A model generated the notes under the pieces. The model was not told where the DNA came from. It worked only from the letters and a program-made list of their open reading frames with translations, and ran no database searches. Below, in pieces: positions 22,012-32,040 of a stretch of 64,000 nt of DNA. A program made the translations under genes and the position numbers. This stretch comes from Solenopsis invicta (taxonomy: Eukaryota > Arthropoda > Insecta > Hymenoptera > Formicidae): positions 2,858,037-2,922,036 of the forward strand of contig NC_052673.1 in NCBI RefSeq assembly GCF_016802725.1. The letters run 5' to 3'. Position 1 is the first letter of the stretch, and every line of letters begins with the position of its first letter.

Positions 22012-22118
22012 ACCCGACTATGTTGCAATTGACCACCAGCCATTTACAGTGTTAAACAGTGGAAAACTCTAGGCACTAGCCGCTCGAAATGGCTATGGTC
22101 AATCGCAAAGTGGTCAAA
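22012..22118. mobile_element. MITE, about 107 bp, copy 2 (relative of 8697-8805)
   Basis: The left end GTTGCAATTGACCACCAGCC matches copy 1 exactly over this stretch. The right end CAATCGCAAAGTGGTCAAA is one base different. The centre differs. Confidence 0.7.
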
Positions 22119-24052
22119 TGTGTCACTTTCGTACCGATGAGCAGCAAATTATGTGACAGATAAAATCAAAGATGGGCAAAATCTCAGCAGCAGTGTACTT
22201 GGCGCGCCCGTTTTTTTATATAACTGATACCTTTAAAATTATCTTGTATAACGTTTTAGTAATAACGTTTTCATTTTCCATAAAAATAATAATTACTTAG
22301 AAATTAACAAGTACATTTTTATTATTTTTTGTAATTTTATAATAAATCATGAGATTTTAAAATTACATTATTTAATGATTACTATTAAATGTAATAATAA
22401 GGAGTGTAAAAATTCAAACTAAGTTATTCTGTACATTAAACAAGCTTATTTTTAACTGTTAAACTTACTTGCTAATTTTTCTAATTCTTTATTTTTTAGC
22501 ATACTGTATTTTATAGTATCACTTTTACCGGAATTTGGATTAATTTTGTCAAATATTGATGTCATTATTAGGACTATATTCTAATCAAAGGCAGTATTGA
22601 AAATTGATTAAATCATTATTTAACAAGTCTTGTAAATAATGAATAAAGCGTAGGTTATATTTTAAATTATTATAAATTTTCTTTTTTATAAAATAAATTT
22701 TATTACAAATATAAACATAATATTTTAAAAAGATTTGATTAAATAAATTTTGGGCTTACAATATATCTTAGTTTAAATAAATAATTAATAAGTTTGCTAA
22801 TGCATTTGAATAAATTTTATGTAACATTTACGGACATCATTCTTGTGTCATTTTGCTCGGAAAAATTGATATTTGCCTCAACTATATTTATTTTTTAATA
22901 AAATTAATTTGCTTAAGGAAAACAACCATTTATTTGTAAAAAACTGTATTTCTCCCTGCAAATGATACGCGTTAGCGTCTTTTACATGGATGGACGAAAA
23001 AAATATACATAGCGCGAGCCGCTACCGCATCTCTTGATGGAATCAATGTCATTTCGACATTGACATCGTTTTAACATCAATTCGATAATTCAAGTCACTG
23101 TGATTCGACACAATGGACACGATTGAATCGAAATACATCTTTAAATCGATAAAATTTTTTCGACATCAAATCGACATCGATTTGAAGTATCATTTCTCAC
23201 TGGGAAATAAGGTACAGATTTATTTATTTATTTATTATTTATTATAAAATTTATTTATTATAAAATCTTAAAGACTAAATTACGAAAATTGGCTCTGTAC
23301 AAAGTTTTGTAGTTATATAACAAATAAGCTAAAAAAAGTTTTATTGAAACATATTGCTTGTATGTACAAGATAAAATTTGCTTGAATGTAACTGCATGTG
23401 CACCAAGAGTAAGGAGCAGATAATATTCATTATAATACTTTTTTGAAACAAAGTTGCAATTTGACTCTTTAGAAGTTTTTGCAGCTTTGTAAGAAATAAG
23501 CTAGAAAAGTCAACAAAATGTCTCGTCTATAAAACAAAATATGCTAAAGTACAAATATGAATCTTCACCGTGAATGAGGTGTAAACGAGGTGGCTAGTCA
23601 CTACTGTCGGCTCTTAATTTTTATTAATTATAAATAAATTATTATTTTCTAAATTGTAAGATTATTTGCCTAAATTTTTCTATACTATTCCCAAACTTTT
23701 CACTAAAAAAATATTAAAAATGTTAAACTTGTCTGCTAAGTATACGGAGGTGACTGTGTCTGCGATCGTGCGTTTTCTCTCGTTGACGCAAGCATACAGT
23801 GTGTGAGAGGGAATTGGAAGAGGAACGAGGAATAGGAACAAAAGTAACGCATAAGAACAAATACCTGCGCACTTTGATACTTGTATCATGGGTAAATATA
23901 TCAAATAGGGGTGGCAGCCCCGATGACCTTGATCTTGACATATGTTGTCAAGGTCATGATCCTGAGTAACGCTCAACAAGTTTTAGCCGTCGCTCGCTCT
24001 TCGTCAAAAAGTTATAATCATAAAAGTTTATGAAAATTAAAAGCAATAACTA
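22119..24052. other. AT-rich stretch, no gene, with one MITE
   Basis: I see no supported gene. 22947-23209 is bounded by an imperfect inverted repeat (TATTTCTCCCTGCAAATGAT and its inverse TCATTTCTCACTGGGAAATA) and is full of CGACAT/ATGTCG words, likely a MITE. 23680-23980 is less AT-rich but unassigned. Confidence 0.45.
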
Positions 24053-24113
24053 CACATATACTCACATATATTCACATATATTCACATATACTCACATATA
24101 CTCACATATACAC
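24053..24113. repeat. Tandem decamer CACATATAYT
   Basis: Six consecutive units of CACATATACT/CACATATATT. Confidence 0.9.
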
Positions 24114-24121
24114 GTAAAAAT

Positions 24122-24326
24122 GTGGTACAGAGAACGCATTGGCGTGGGAGGGCCTCCGCCTCTCCTCCTGTACCCCTTGCCCATATTTTTTTTAACCTAA
24201 CCTACCCCTATTTTTGTCGAAATTTGATCTGATGATGTTAGATTTGAAATTATGGGTTGGGTTAGAAAAAATTTTTACGTGTGGTACAGAGAACCTTTCC
24301 TTGCACCTTCTTCCCGCATTTTTCCT
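24122..24326. mobile_element. Two tandem MITE fragments (GTGGTACAGAGAA end); second is the target of R1 copy 1
   Basis: GTGGTACAGAGAAC occurs at 24122 and again at 24281. The first fragment includes AACCTAACC (24194) and GGGTTGGGTTAG (24254), as in the complete copy at 43808-44094. The second fragment runs to 24326, where an R1-clade element begins, and resumes at 31867. Confidence 0.65.
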
Positions 24327-24732
24327 TTTTTTTTTTTTTTTTATAGTTGGGAAACGCCTTTATGGGTCCCCGGTCCTGTGGGGACAGGAACGCGGGGTAT
24401 GTGAGACTCGTCGACCTGACTAGCCGACATACTCACTAAAACCCAACTTTTTCCGGCATCTGGGCTCGGGACGGATCGCGGGATCGAACTAAGCATGCAC
24501 CGCAATCCGTCCTAGCCCAAACGGGTCCCCGCCCGAAGGCAGGAACCCCCCTCCGGAGTTAGCGGCCAGAGCTCGGCCGAAGTCGAGCCCCAGCCGCCCG
24601 AACCGGGACGCCGGGAGTGCGTCGGGCCCTCTTGGGAGAGGGCCCTAGGTACGCACTCCCGCGCCCCAAGCCCCGAGGCGGGTCAGCCGGGCAACTACCC
24701 CGCCGCTGATTCCGCCCGAGGCGTACCTCCTC

Positions 24733-25037
24733 AACGGTGGGGAGGGTGGGACCCTCTGTCCGGTCTAGCCGGCGCTGTGAGGATCCCCCCTTCCCACCGT
24801 TCCTTCTCGGCTCTGCTCAAACCACCGTAGGGGGAGCCCTCAGCCGCGCCGGCGGACCCTCCCGGCGACGACGCGCATGACGCCGCCACCGGGAGGGCCC
24901 CCCAGCGAACCCCGGTGGGGCAGGAAAAGAGCGGCGGAGCCAGCCCTGTTCCCACCCCCGTTCCTCCCATTAACGGTGGAGAGGGCAGGGCCCCCCGTCC
25001 GGTCTAGCCGGCGCAGTGAGGGTCCCCCCTCTCCACC
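24733..25037 (-). repeat. Duplicated segment in the R1 copy 1 3' region
   Basis: A segment around GTCCGGTCTAGCCGGCGC occurs at about 24758 and again at 24997, each preceded by AACGGTGG and followed by CCACCG. The offset is about 238 bp. The two blocks are diverged direct repeats in the 3' untranslated region. Confidence 0.7.
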
Positions 25038-25079
25038 GTGCCTCCACACACACACTCGTTCACCTCCCACGACGACAGT

Positions 25080-28000
25080 CTAAGGGGGAGGAGGAGGCCC
25101 CTGCTGCTGGTGTTGCTGCAGGTACCTTCTACGCCTCCCCCCCCTTCTTCGCCTCCTCTCCGGCGGCGCCTCGGGATCTTCCTCCCGTGCCCGCTCCGCT
25201 GCCTCCTTCTGCGACATGACAGCGTCGCAGAAGGAGGCCACCGCCGCCCAGTCGTCGACACCGGCGAGCATCCGCCCCACAACATTAGGTAGGTCGAGGC
25301 CGACTCCTATTCTATCGGTGAGGGCACGGCGCTCAGCAGCCCAGGCAGGGCATGTCTCCAGAGTATGTTGCGCCGTGTCCCTCACCTCTGGGCAGTGATG
25401 GCACCTAGTGGTGGCCTCCCGCCCGACCTTCTCGTGCAGGTACTCTCCGAAGCAACCATGCCCGGAGAGCACCTGCGTCGTGTGGAACGAGAGACCCCCG
25501 TGCCTCCTGCCCACCCATTCACTGAGAACAGGGCCAATGGCCTCGACCACCCTTAGGCCCGCCCTGGCGTGGGGCAAACGTTCCCGCCAGTGCTCGACGA
25601 CCTCTCGACGGGCTTGTCTCCGTCGAGCCTCCACCATTTCCGGCGTGGCGGGCTCACCCCCGCGGGCCAGCTCCGCCCGCCACTCGTACGTCTCAGCCAG
25701 GGAGCAAGCCACGTAGGCCCACGGAGGCGAACACGCCAGCAAACACACCGCCTCCCAGGAGATGGTGCGGTACGCGCGCGAGACCCTGATGGCCATCTTA
25801 CGCTGCTCTCTTTGGAGCAGCCTTACGTTGTCGTTGTTGGCCACCAGAGCCCCGCACCAAACGGGTGCCCCGTACATCGCGATTGACCGCACCACCCCCA
25901 TGTAGAGGCGGCGAACCTTCTCTGACGGCCCGCGCAGGTTGGGCATTAGCCTGCTAAAGCTAGAGATAGCGGAACCCAACCTGGCGGCCATCCATTCGAA
26001 GTGGGGCCGAAAGCCCCACTTAGAGTCGAGGAACAGTCCCAGATACTTTATCTGGGACTTCACCTCGACCCGTGTACCCTCAATGAGGAGGCTCCTATAG
26101 CCCGGGCCTTTCTCGCCTCGGCCCCCGAGCCAAAGCACCTCCGTCTTGCTCAGGGCCACTTTCAGGCCCAGGCGACGGATCCTCCTCAGCATAACGCTGA
26201 GCCCGTCCCTCGCGGTGCGTCTCGCCTCGCCCCAGGTTTGCCCCGAGACGACAACCAGGGTGTCGTCGGCATAGGCAACCAACGACACCCCCGCAGGGAG
26301 GCGGAAGTCCAGGGCACGGTCGTAGCCAATGTCCCATAGAACCGGCCCCACGACCGAGCCCTGCGGCACTCCCCTGCTGACCACTCTGATTAAGTTGTTG
26401 CCGTCTCGGTCCCTGCACGCGACCACGCGGTCGCCAAGGTAGGCCCCGATCACCTCCTCTAGGTAGGGAGGGACCCTCTTTCTACGGAGGCCCTCCCTAA
26501 TCTTACTCCAGGGCAGGGTGTTGAACGCGTTGGCGATGTCCAGACTTATCGCCAGCACCACCCTGCCCCGGCCCACAGCGCGATCGACCAGGTACTTCAA
26601 CCGTTGGATAGCTCCAACGGTTGATCTCCCCGGTCGAAAGCCGTACTGAACGTACTCCAGATCGGGACCCACCGTTGACATGTGCGTGACGAGGCGCGAC
26701 GCTATGACCCTCTCGAAAAGCTTGCCCACCTCGCCTATCAGGCAGATAGGCCGGTGGGCCGAGGGGTCATCCGCGGGCTTCCCAGGCTTGGGAATGAGGA
26801 CGAGCCCGGCTTCCTTCCACTGCTTGGGGAACCGCCCTAACTGCAGGCACCTGTCAAAGAGGCGCCTGAGGCGGCTCCCCAGAACACTGAGGGCGATAGC
26901 CCATACGCGACCCGGCACACCATCGGGGCCGGGAGCGGCGTTTCTCCTCCTCATCCTTTTTATGGCCCTGGCCAGTTCCTCCTCGGTGACCCTGAGGTCT
27001 TCCGACCACCGAGTGCGTTCCCTGACCAGGGCCGGGTCTTCGCGGGGGCGGGCCTCCTCTTCCGGGTCCGTCGGGAAGAGGGCGGCGACAACTTCTCTCA
27101 GGAACCCCGGATCGAGAGACTCCGATGTGGGGGGCGCCGCCTGCCGGAGCTTATTCCGTACTAGGCGGTACGGGCGCCCCCATGGGTCTCCGTCCAGGGT
27201 TTCCAGCAGTTCCCCCCAGGCATTGGCCTTGGACTTGGCAATGGCCGCCTGGAGGGCCTTCCTAGCGGCCCGGTAGAGTTGATAAAGCCGGGCCGCCTCT
27301 TCCTCCGCCGCCCTTCTTCTCCGACGGTATCTCGTGTACTGGCGACGCGCGGAGTTGCACTCTGCTCTCAGAGAAGCGATCTCCGGCGTCCACCAGTACA
27401 CAGCCTTCTTCTTTGGAGGCCCGCCCATACGGCGCCGGGGCATAGCGGTGTCGCAAATTTGCGACCTCGCCTCCCGGAACCAGGCCGCCTCCTCTTCCAC
27501 GTTGACCTCCTCTGGGGGAACCTCCAAGGATTTGGCGATGGCAGCGGTCATCGCCAGGTCGGGGTCCAAATGTTTTAATGACCATCGCGGGGGAGCACCT
27601 TCGGGCCCTATGGGCCGGCCGCACGGCTCCCTGACCAGGTTCGGTGAGGAGACCTCCATCGTTATATAACGGTGGTCAGATAGGGTCTCCTCACTCGAGA
27701 CCGACCATCCAGTGATCTCGCCGTACGCCATAGGGGAGCCCATCGCAATATCAACTATAGAGCTCACCCGGGCCGCCACACAGGTAGGCACCGACCCCCT
27801 ATTGATTACATGGAGGTCGAGTGCGGCGGCCCAGTCCCCCAACAACTCGCCCCTCGTGTCCGTGGTTGGGCAACCCCACTCCATGGACCGAGCATTGAGG
27901 TCGCCCGCCACCAGCACCCAGCTAGGCTGCAGGCGGCGGACGACCCTCCCGATCTCCTCTATTTTGTTTTCAAAATTTTCGGGCGAGATGTTGGGGGATA

Positions 28001-28277
28001 TGTAAACCCCCACGATGGCCCTGTTCCCCCATCGGCAAGCGACGTATCCCTCACCCCTTGATACAGGGGCAAGGGAGGAGGCGGCGCTTCCTCCTCTGGT
28101 GACGATCGCGACCAACCCCGCCGTGTCGGCCCGCCATCTGTCATCGGCAGGGGGGACAGCGTAGGGCTCGGCCACGATCCCCAGCTCTATATCCCACTCC
28201 GCCATGGTCTGGGTCAGGAGGTCCTGAGCCCTGGCGGAGTGGTTAATATTTGTCTGGAGGAGGCGATGACAGGCCAT
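25080..28277 (-). CDS. R1-clade ORF2: apurinic-type endonuclease, reverse transcriptase, CCHC
   Basis: 1065 codons, uninterrupted. An APE-type endonuclease occupies residues 1-225: QTNINHS (N at 10), EPY (38-40), AGDLNARS (124-131) and LSDHRY (199-204). Reverse transcriptase spans about 440-760: AAPGPDGVPG, SLDIANAFNT, RGVPQGSVVGP and the catalytic YADD at 669-672. A CCHC knuckle lies at 959-976 (C, C, H, C). A basic, then Gln/Pro-rich tail ends the protein. The enzyme nicks the target and primes cDNA synthesis there. Its ATG overlaps the ORF1 stop as TAATG, as reported for the R1-clade element SART1, where the second ORF is translated by coupling. All visible catalytic motifs are present. 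Confidence 0.95.
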   Translation of the reverse strand: MACHRLLQTNINHSARAQDLLTQTMAEWDIELGIVAEPYAVPPADDRWRADTAGLVAIVTRGGSAASSLAPVSRGEGYVACRWGNRAIVGVYISPNISPENFENKIEEIGRVVRRLQPSWVLVAGDLNARSMEWGCPTTDTRGELLGDWAAALDLHVINRGSVPTCVAARVSSIVDIAMGSPMAYGEITGWSVSSEETLSDHRYITMEVSSPNLVREPCGRPIGPEGAPPRWSLKHLDPDLAMTAAIAKSLEVPPEEVNVEEEAAWFREARSQICDTAMPRRRMGGPPKKKAVYWWTPEIASLRAECNSARRQYTRYRRRRRAAEEEAARLYQLYRAARKALQAAIAKSKANAWGELLETLDGDPWGRPYRLVRNKLRQAAPPTSESLDPGFLREVVAALFPTDPEEEARPREDPALVRERTRWSEDLRVTEEELARAIKRMRRRNAAPGPDGVPGRVWAIALSVLGSRLRRLFDRCLQLGRFPKQWKEAGLVLIPKPGKPADDPSAHRPICLIGEVGKLFERVIASRLVTHMSTVGPDLEYVQYGFRPGRSTVGAIQRLKYLVDRAVGRGRVVLAISLDIANAFNTLPWSKIREGLRRKRVPPYLEEVIGAYLGDRVVACRDRDGNNLIRVVSRGVPQGSVVGPVLWDIGYDRALDFRLPAGVSLVAYADDTLVVVSGQTWGEARRTARDGLSVMLRRIRRLGLKVALSKTEVLWLGGRGEKGPGYRSLLIEGTRVEVKSQIKYLGLFLDSKWGFRPHFEWMAARLGSAISSFSRLMPNLRGPSEKVRRLYMGVVRSIAMYGAPVWCGALVANNDNVRLLQREQRKMAIRVSRAYRTISWEAVCLLACSPPWAYVACSLAETYEWRAELARGGEPATPEMVEARRRQARREVVEHWRERLPHARAGLRVVEAIGPVLSEWVGRRHGGLSFHTTQVLSGHGCFGEYLHEKVGREATTRCHHCPEVRDTAQHTLETCPAWAAERRALTDRIGVGLDLPNVVGRMLAGVDDWAAVASFCDAVMSQKEAAERAREEDPEAPPERRRRRGGRRRRYLQQHQQQGPPPPP

Positions 28278-30781
28278 TAGAGGTCCGTGTCCATCACCTC
28301 CTCCAGGCTACTTCCTTCCACATTGGTGGTCTGAGGGACGGTGCTAGGCCCCGTCACCGCCTCTTTATCGCCCACCTTCCTCATAGCCGCCTTTTTGGCT
28401 GGAGGGGGCGGGGTGCACGCTGGTCCGCCGAAACGGTGCCCCGCCGGTCTGCCCAGATCGGCGCAGACGGGACATCTGAGGGCCTCTTCGCAGCCACTCG
28501 CCACGTGGTCAGGTTGGCCACACCTGTAGCACAGGTTGCCCCTGTCCACGGGCGAGTCACAGTTGCCAATGGTATGGCCCGTTCTGAGGCAACGGAAGCA
28601 CTGGGCGGGCCTGGGTCTCAGGGCCTCAACCCTGGCCATGACCCAGCCCACCTGCACCTTGCCCGCCTGCGCCAACTTCGACGCCGCAGCTGCCGGGCAG
28701 CGGAGCCAGACGGAGCCTAGCCCATTTCGCGGACGTCTGATCGTCCCCACTTGGACGTCATGGGCGGTGCACCCCCCAACCCTCGCCATGGCTTCAGCCA
28801 CGTCCTGGGCGACCGTCAAGTCGTCCAGTCCGGACAAGCGAAGCTCGGCGGTTTTGGTTGTCCTGGAGACCTTTACCTCCTCCGGGTTGAGGAGCTCCCG
28901 GAGTTTGGCCTCCAGTTTCTCCGCTCCCTCCTTGCTTTGCTCACCGGGGACCTCATACATAATGGCCCCGGTGAGGGCCCTCCTAGGGCGTAGCGAGGGG
29001 ATGCCCATGCTGCGAAGGTCGATTTGGTCTCGAACCCTCGCCAGGGCATCCGCCACGCTGGTCCCGTCTTTGTCCGTCGCCATGAGGACGATCGCCGCCC
29101 GCTTGGGGACATTGATCCTTATCTTCTTCTCGGGGTTTTTCTTCTTCTTGGCCCCTTTCTTCTTCTGCTGGGATGCTCCTTTGGAACCCGCACTTATAGG
29201 GGTTTCCGCCGGAGCAGAGCCCGCCGCGTGGCCAGAGGCTTTCTCCCTCCTCTTTTTCTTTGACTTCCTCCCCACAACCTCCACCCAGAACTCTTGGGGA
29301 AGGGGAGGGGCAGAGACGGAGGGAGAGGAAGCTGCCTCCTTCGTAGCCGGAGGGGTCTTTTTGTTGGCCGCCACACCAGACGCCACCTTAGCCTCCCGAC
29401 CGCCAGTGGGCGGTTTTATTTTGGCTGACTTAGCCTTAGCCTGTGGGATGATCGGAGGAGCCCCCTGGGGCACCGGCTCCGGACCATGGCCCCTACCCAC
29501 GTCCTCGCCCCTTCCCCTCTCGAAAGCAAGAGGGGGTCTGAGGGATTTCTCCGGTAGGAGCCTATCCCGTATCCCCTCCAGCTTGGCGTCCATCATCGAG
29601 CCCACCTTGCGGAGCAGGACGTCAAGCAGCTTCTCGTCCCTGCCCGAGAGAGCGAGCTCCTCGGGAGCCCCATTCCTCGCCGTCACCGAGGGCCCAGCCG
29701 GGGCTGGAGACGGACGACGCACCGGGGGGGATGGCCCAGGTCCCGGGGCCCGAACTGAGTCCTCCTCATCAGAGGAGACGATCCACCTCCTCTTCGAGGG
29801 GCCCGACGCGCTCGATCCCATGTCCGCCCCAGGGTCAGACTCCCTGCAGATCAGAGCACTAGCCAGCTGGCCCTTGATGTCCTCAAGGTCCCTCTTGAGG
29901 GAGTCGTAATCACGGCGCAGGCGCTCGTTCGCCTCCTGCAGCCTGACGACCTCCTCACTCTGAGTTCTCGTCCTCAGCACTTGGACCGCCCGCTCCGCGA
30001 GTGTGGCGATCTCCCTAAGGGTCTTCTGTGTCGTACCCTTAAGGCCCTTCTTATATTCCGACACCTCGCGGAGACGGGCCATGCCCTTTGCGACCTCAGA
30101 CTCCAGCTCAATGGCTGGGAGCCTGGTGAGGTCAACCTGCTGTTCTCCGGGGTTTGCCGGCCTCCCTAGCAGGACTTTTGCCACAGGGGTGCTCCTGTGG
30201 TCTTGCCACTTCCTGAGGACCTCGGTCTGCTGTTGCAGGTAGAGGTCCTCGCGCGCCTCCGAGGATATGAATCCCCTCGTCTTCCTGACCTTAGAGGTAC
30301 CGGAAGACGCGGAGTTTTTCGCGCGTTTACGACTGTTAGTCGTCGACGTCGTGGCACAGCTAGTGTCCGTAAGCGTCGACTCGTCCTCCTCGGAGCTATA
30401 ATGCATTATGGAGTCCGGAGTGACTTCAATCAACTCCGGCTCCTGGCTTCCCATACCCGACCGGGCACTACACCCCGGGAGGGGCGGAAAGTCCCTCTCA
30501 CTAAGTGGAGGAGCCACCATAACGTTGCTGACAACTCTGGGAACCTTGAAGTTTCCAGAGTCGTCAGCCTGCACCGGACTGAAGAGCTCCGCGCTCCCTC
30601 CAGTACCCGACCCCCTTACGACAGGGGTGTCGCTCCTTCCCTCAGCAGGAGCTACGTTTCCGTAGCCGCTGCTACCAACCATAACAGCAGATCCGCCCTT
30701 CCCTTGTTTAAAATAATTTGTCGTCATTTGAGATTGAATCCCACTCCCCGTGACGGCTGGACCGACCGGCGTATCTCCCAC
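28277..30781 (-). CDS. R1-clade ORF1: gag-like nucleic-acid-binding protein
   Basis: 834 codons, uninterrupted. A long disordered, Ser/Pro-rich N-terminus is followed by a coiled coil at about 255-305 (VVRLQEANERLRRDYDSLKR), a Lys-rich linker (KKKGAKKKKNPEKK), and three cysteine/histidine knuckles at 728-789 (CFRCLRTGHTIGNC, CYRCGQPDHVASGC, then CPVC...H...C). This matches ORF1 of R1-clade elements, which binds the element RNA. The stop overlaps the ORF2 ATG. The start was chosen as the first ATG of the open frame; the region upstream is 5' UTR with direct repeats. Confidence 0.93.
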   Translation of the reverse strand: MGDTPVGPAVTGSGIQSQMTTNYFKQGKGGSAVMVGSSGYGNVAPAEGRSDTPVVRGSGTGGSAELFSPVQADDSGNFKVPRVVSNVMVAPPLSERDFPPLPGCSARSGMGSQEPELIEVTPDSIMHYSSEEDESTLTDTSCATTSTTNSRKRAKNSASSGTSKVRKTRGFISSEAREDLYLQQQTEVLRKWQDHRSTPVAKVLLGRPANPGEQQVDLTRLPAIELESEVAKGMARLREVSEYKKGLKGTTQKTLREIATLAERAVQVLRTRTQSEEVVRLQEANERLRRDYDSLKRDLEDIKGQLASALICRESDPGADMGSSASGPSKRRWIVSSDEEDSVRAPGPGPSPPVRRPSPAPAGPSVTARNGAPEELALSGRDEKLLDVLLRKVGSMMDAKLEGIRDRLLPEKSLRPPLAFERGRGEDVGRGHGPEPVPQGAPPIIPQAKAKSAKIKPPTGGREAKVASGVAANKKTPPATKEAASSPSVSAPPLPQEFWVEVVGRKSKKKRREKASGHAAGSAPAETPISAGSKGASQQKKKGAKKKKNPEKKIRINVPKRAAIVLMATDKDGTSVADALARVRDQIDLRSMGIPSLRPRRALTGAIMYEVPGEQSKEGAEKLEAKLRELLNPEEVKVSRTTKTAELRLSGLDDLTVAQDVAEAMARVGGCTAHDVQVGTIRRPRNGLGSVWLRCPAAAASKLAQAGKVQVGWVMARVEALRPRPAQCFRCLRTGHTIGNCDSPVDRGNLCYRCGQPDHVASGCEEALRCPVCADLGRPAGHRFGGPACTPPPPAKKAAMRKVGDKEAVTGPSTVPQTTNVEGSSLEEVMDTDL

Positions 30782-31174
30782 CCCGCCAAAACATGCCTGG
30801 TACGGGTGCCCCCGGTACTCCGGGGGGGTCGGCTTATGGCGCAGGCCCCGGGAATGTTACATCCGGGGCGCGGGCCTCCAGCCCCTTACACACCCATGCG
30901 AGGGAGCCATCAAGGACTCGCCCCGCATGGGCTTTCGGGGGTCCCCCGCCTCCGACAGCGGGGGTAACGTCACGGGTGGCGTCACCCGGGGGGCCCCACG
31001 GACAGATCGGGCAACGGAGGCGACGCCCCCTCCGCACCCTAACCGCCGTGGCGACCAGCACGTCTGCCGCGAGGTACACGGTCCTCACGACAGACACATC
31101 ACCAACCGGTGTCCCGTTCGGAAGGGGCGCCGTCGCTTAGACACCAGGCACACGCGTCTCGCCCCGAGCCCTAA

Positions 31175-31680
31175 CTCGGAGTACTTCCGAGCGGCCTCGG
31201 GGCCGGTCCGGCCCGCAACCTCGGGGAGAGTTTCCCACGAGGAGCGCGTCGGACCGCCACCACCGCTCTGATCCTGCCCCGGAAGATTTCCGGGCGGCCC
31301 AGAGACGGCCCAGCCTGCTGGGTCCGGGAGTTCCGGAGCCCAACGGCCCGTCCATCCTGCACAGGAGCGGTGGTCGCTCCGTTCCGGGACAAGTCCCCTC
31401 ACGGCCAAGACCACCGCTCGACAACGCACGCCCTCGGCCCCGCCTCGGAGACGTCCGAGCGGCCCGAGGGCTGTCCCGACCCGATGCACCGGGGAGAGTT
31501 TCCCACGACGCACGCGTCGGGACATCTCCGCCGCTCCGGCCCTGCCCTGGAATACGTCCAGGCGGCCCGGAGACGGCCCAGCCCGACGAGATTGGCAACG
31601 CCAAACCCGCCGGCCCGTCCTTCCCGGAGGGACTGGCTCTCCCCATGCCAGGACGCGAGCCGTGAGAACGACACCGTCCC
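31175..31680 (-). repeat. Tandem repeat in R1 copy 1 5' UTR, two 269-bp units
   Basis: CTCGGAG...TCCGAGCGGCC at 31175 recurs at 31444, followed in both by GAGAGTTTCCCACGA and GGCGGCCC(A/G)GAGACGGCC. The same two-unit structure is in R1 copy 2 (62158 and 62430). In other LINEs tandem 5' units can carry promoter activity; here that is inference. Confidence 0.8.
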
Positions 31681-31866
31681 CAGACACGGGGATTACCAGC
31701 CCCTCTTCTACTCGTGCCCGCCGCGCCCGGAGGCGCCTTGGGCAGAGCATCTGCCTTCGGTCTGAAGACAGATGCCCTCCTCGTGACCTCTTGGCCCCCA
31801 TCCCCGAAGGCATTCGGGGATGGAGTTCACCCTCTCACCACGATGAGGTGGGTCACATCGAGAGGG

Positions 31867-32040
31867 TCCCGTATTTTTCCTAACCCAACCTAATTCCTAA
31901 CTCTATTTTAGTTTATTTCTAAATCTAATATTCCAACGTGGTCAATTGGATATCCTTGACCAAATTACAATTAAAATAGGGTTAGGTTGGGTTAGAAAAA
32001 ATACAGAGAGGGAGTGCAGGGGGAGGGGCGGAGCCCGTCA
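31867..32040. mobile_element. Right half of the MITE interrupted by R1 copy 1
   Basis: Begins with the target duplication and CCTAACCCAACC, then matches the complete MITE at 43880-44050 (CAACGTGGTCAATTGGATAT, AATAGGGTTAGGTTGGGT). Its right end is lost where BEL/Pao sequence starts, near 32040. Confidence 0.75.

Larger units (their letters stand above)
24327..31866 (-). mobile_element. Complete R1-clade non-LTR retrotransposon, copy 1, 7.54 kb
   Basis: The 3' end is an A-tail (T-run 24326-24342). A 15-bp target duplication brackets the element: TCCCGCATTTTTCCT at 24312-24326 and TCCCGTATTTTTCCT at 31867-31881, one mismatch. Order on the - strand: 5' UTR of about 1.1 kb with tandem 270-bp units, ORF1 (gag-like), ORF2 (endonuclease and reverse transcriptase), 3' UTR of about 0.7 kb. 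Both ORFs are open, so it may have moved recently. It is strongly GC-rich against an AT-rich host. It lies in the 24.7-kb OBP intron, antisense to that gene. Confidence 0.93.

Noticed and set aside
24190..24210. Telomere array
   Set aside because: Only a few degenerate CCTAA/CCCAA units inside MITEs; no true TTAGG array.
26680..27276. 198-codon + strand frame over R1 ORF2
   Set aside because: Antisense of a verified reverse transcriptase; composition explained by GC-rich codons.
28536..29909. 457-codon + strand open frame over R1 ORF1
   Set aside because: Antisense shadow of the GC-rich R1 ORF1; no recognisable motif, and the sense frame has clear knuckles and a coiled coil.
31085..31813. 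Long - strand frames in the R1 5' UTR
   Set aside because: They lie in tandem non-coding units, differ between the two units and copies, and have no motif.
24327..31866. Bacterial contamination, suggested by high GC
   Set aside because: ORFs are eukaryotic R1-clade proteins with an A-tail and target duplication in insect DNA.
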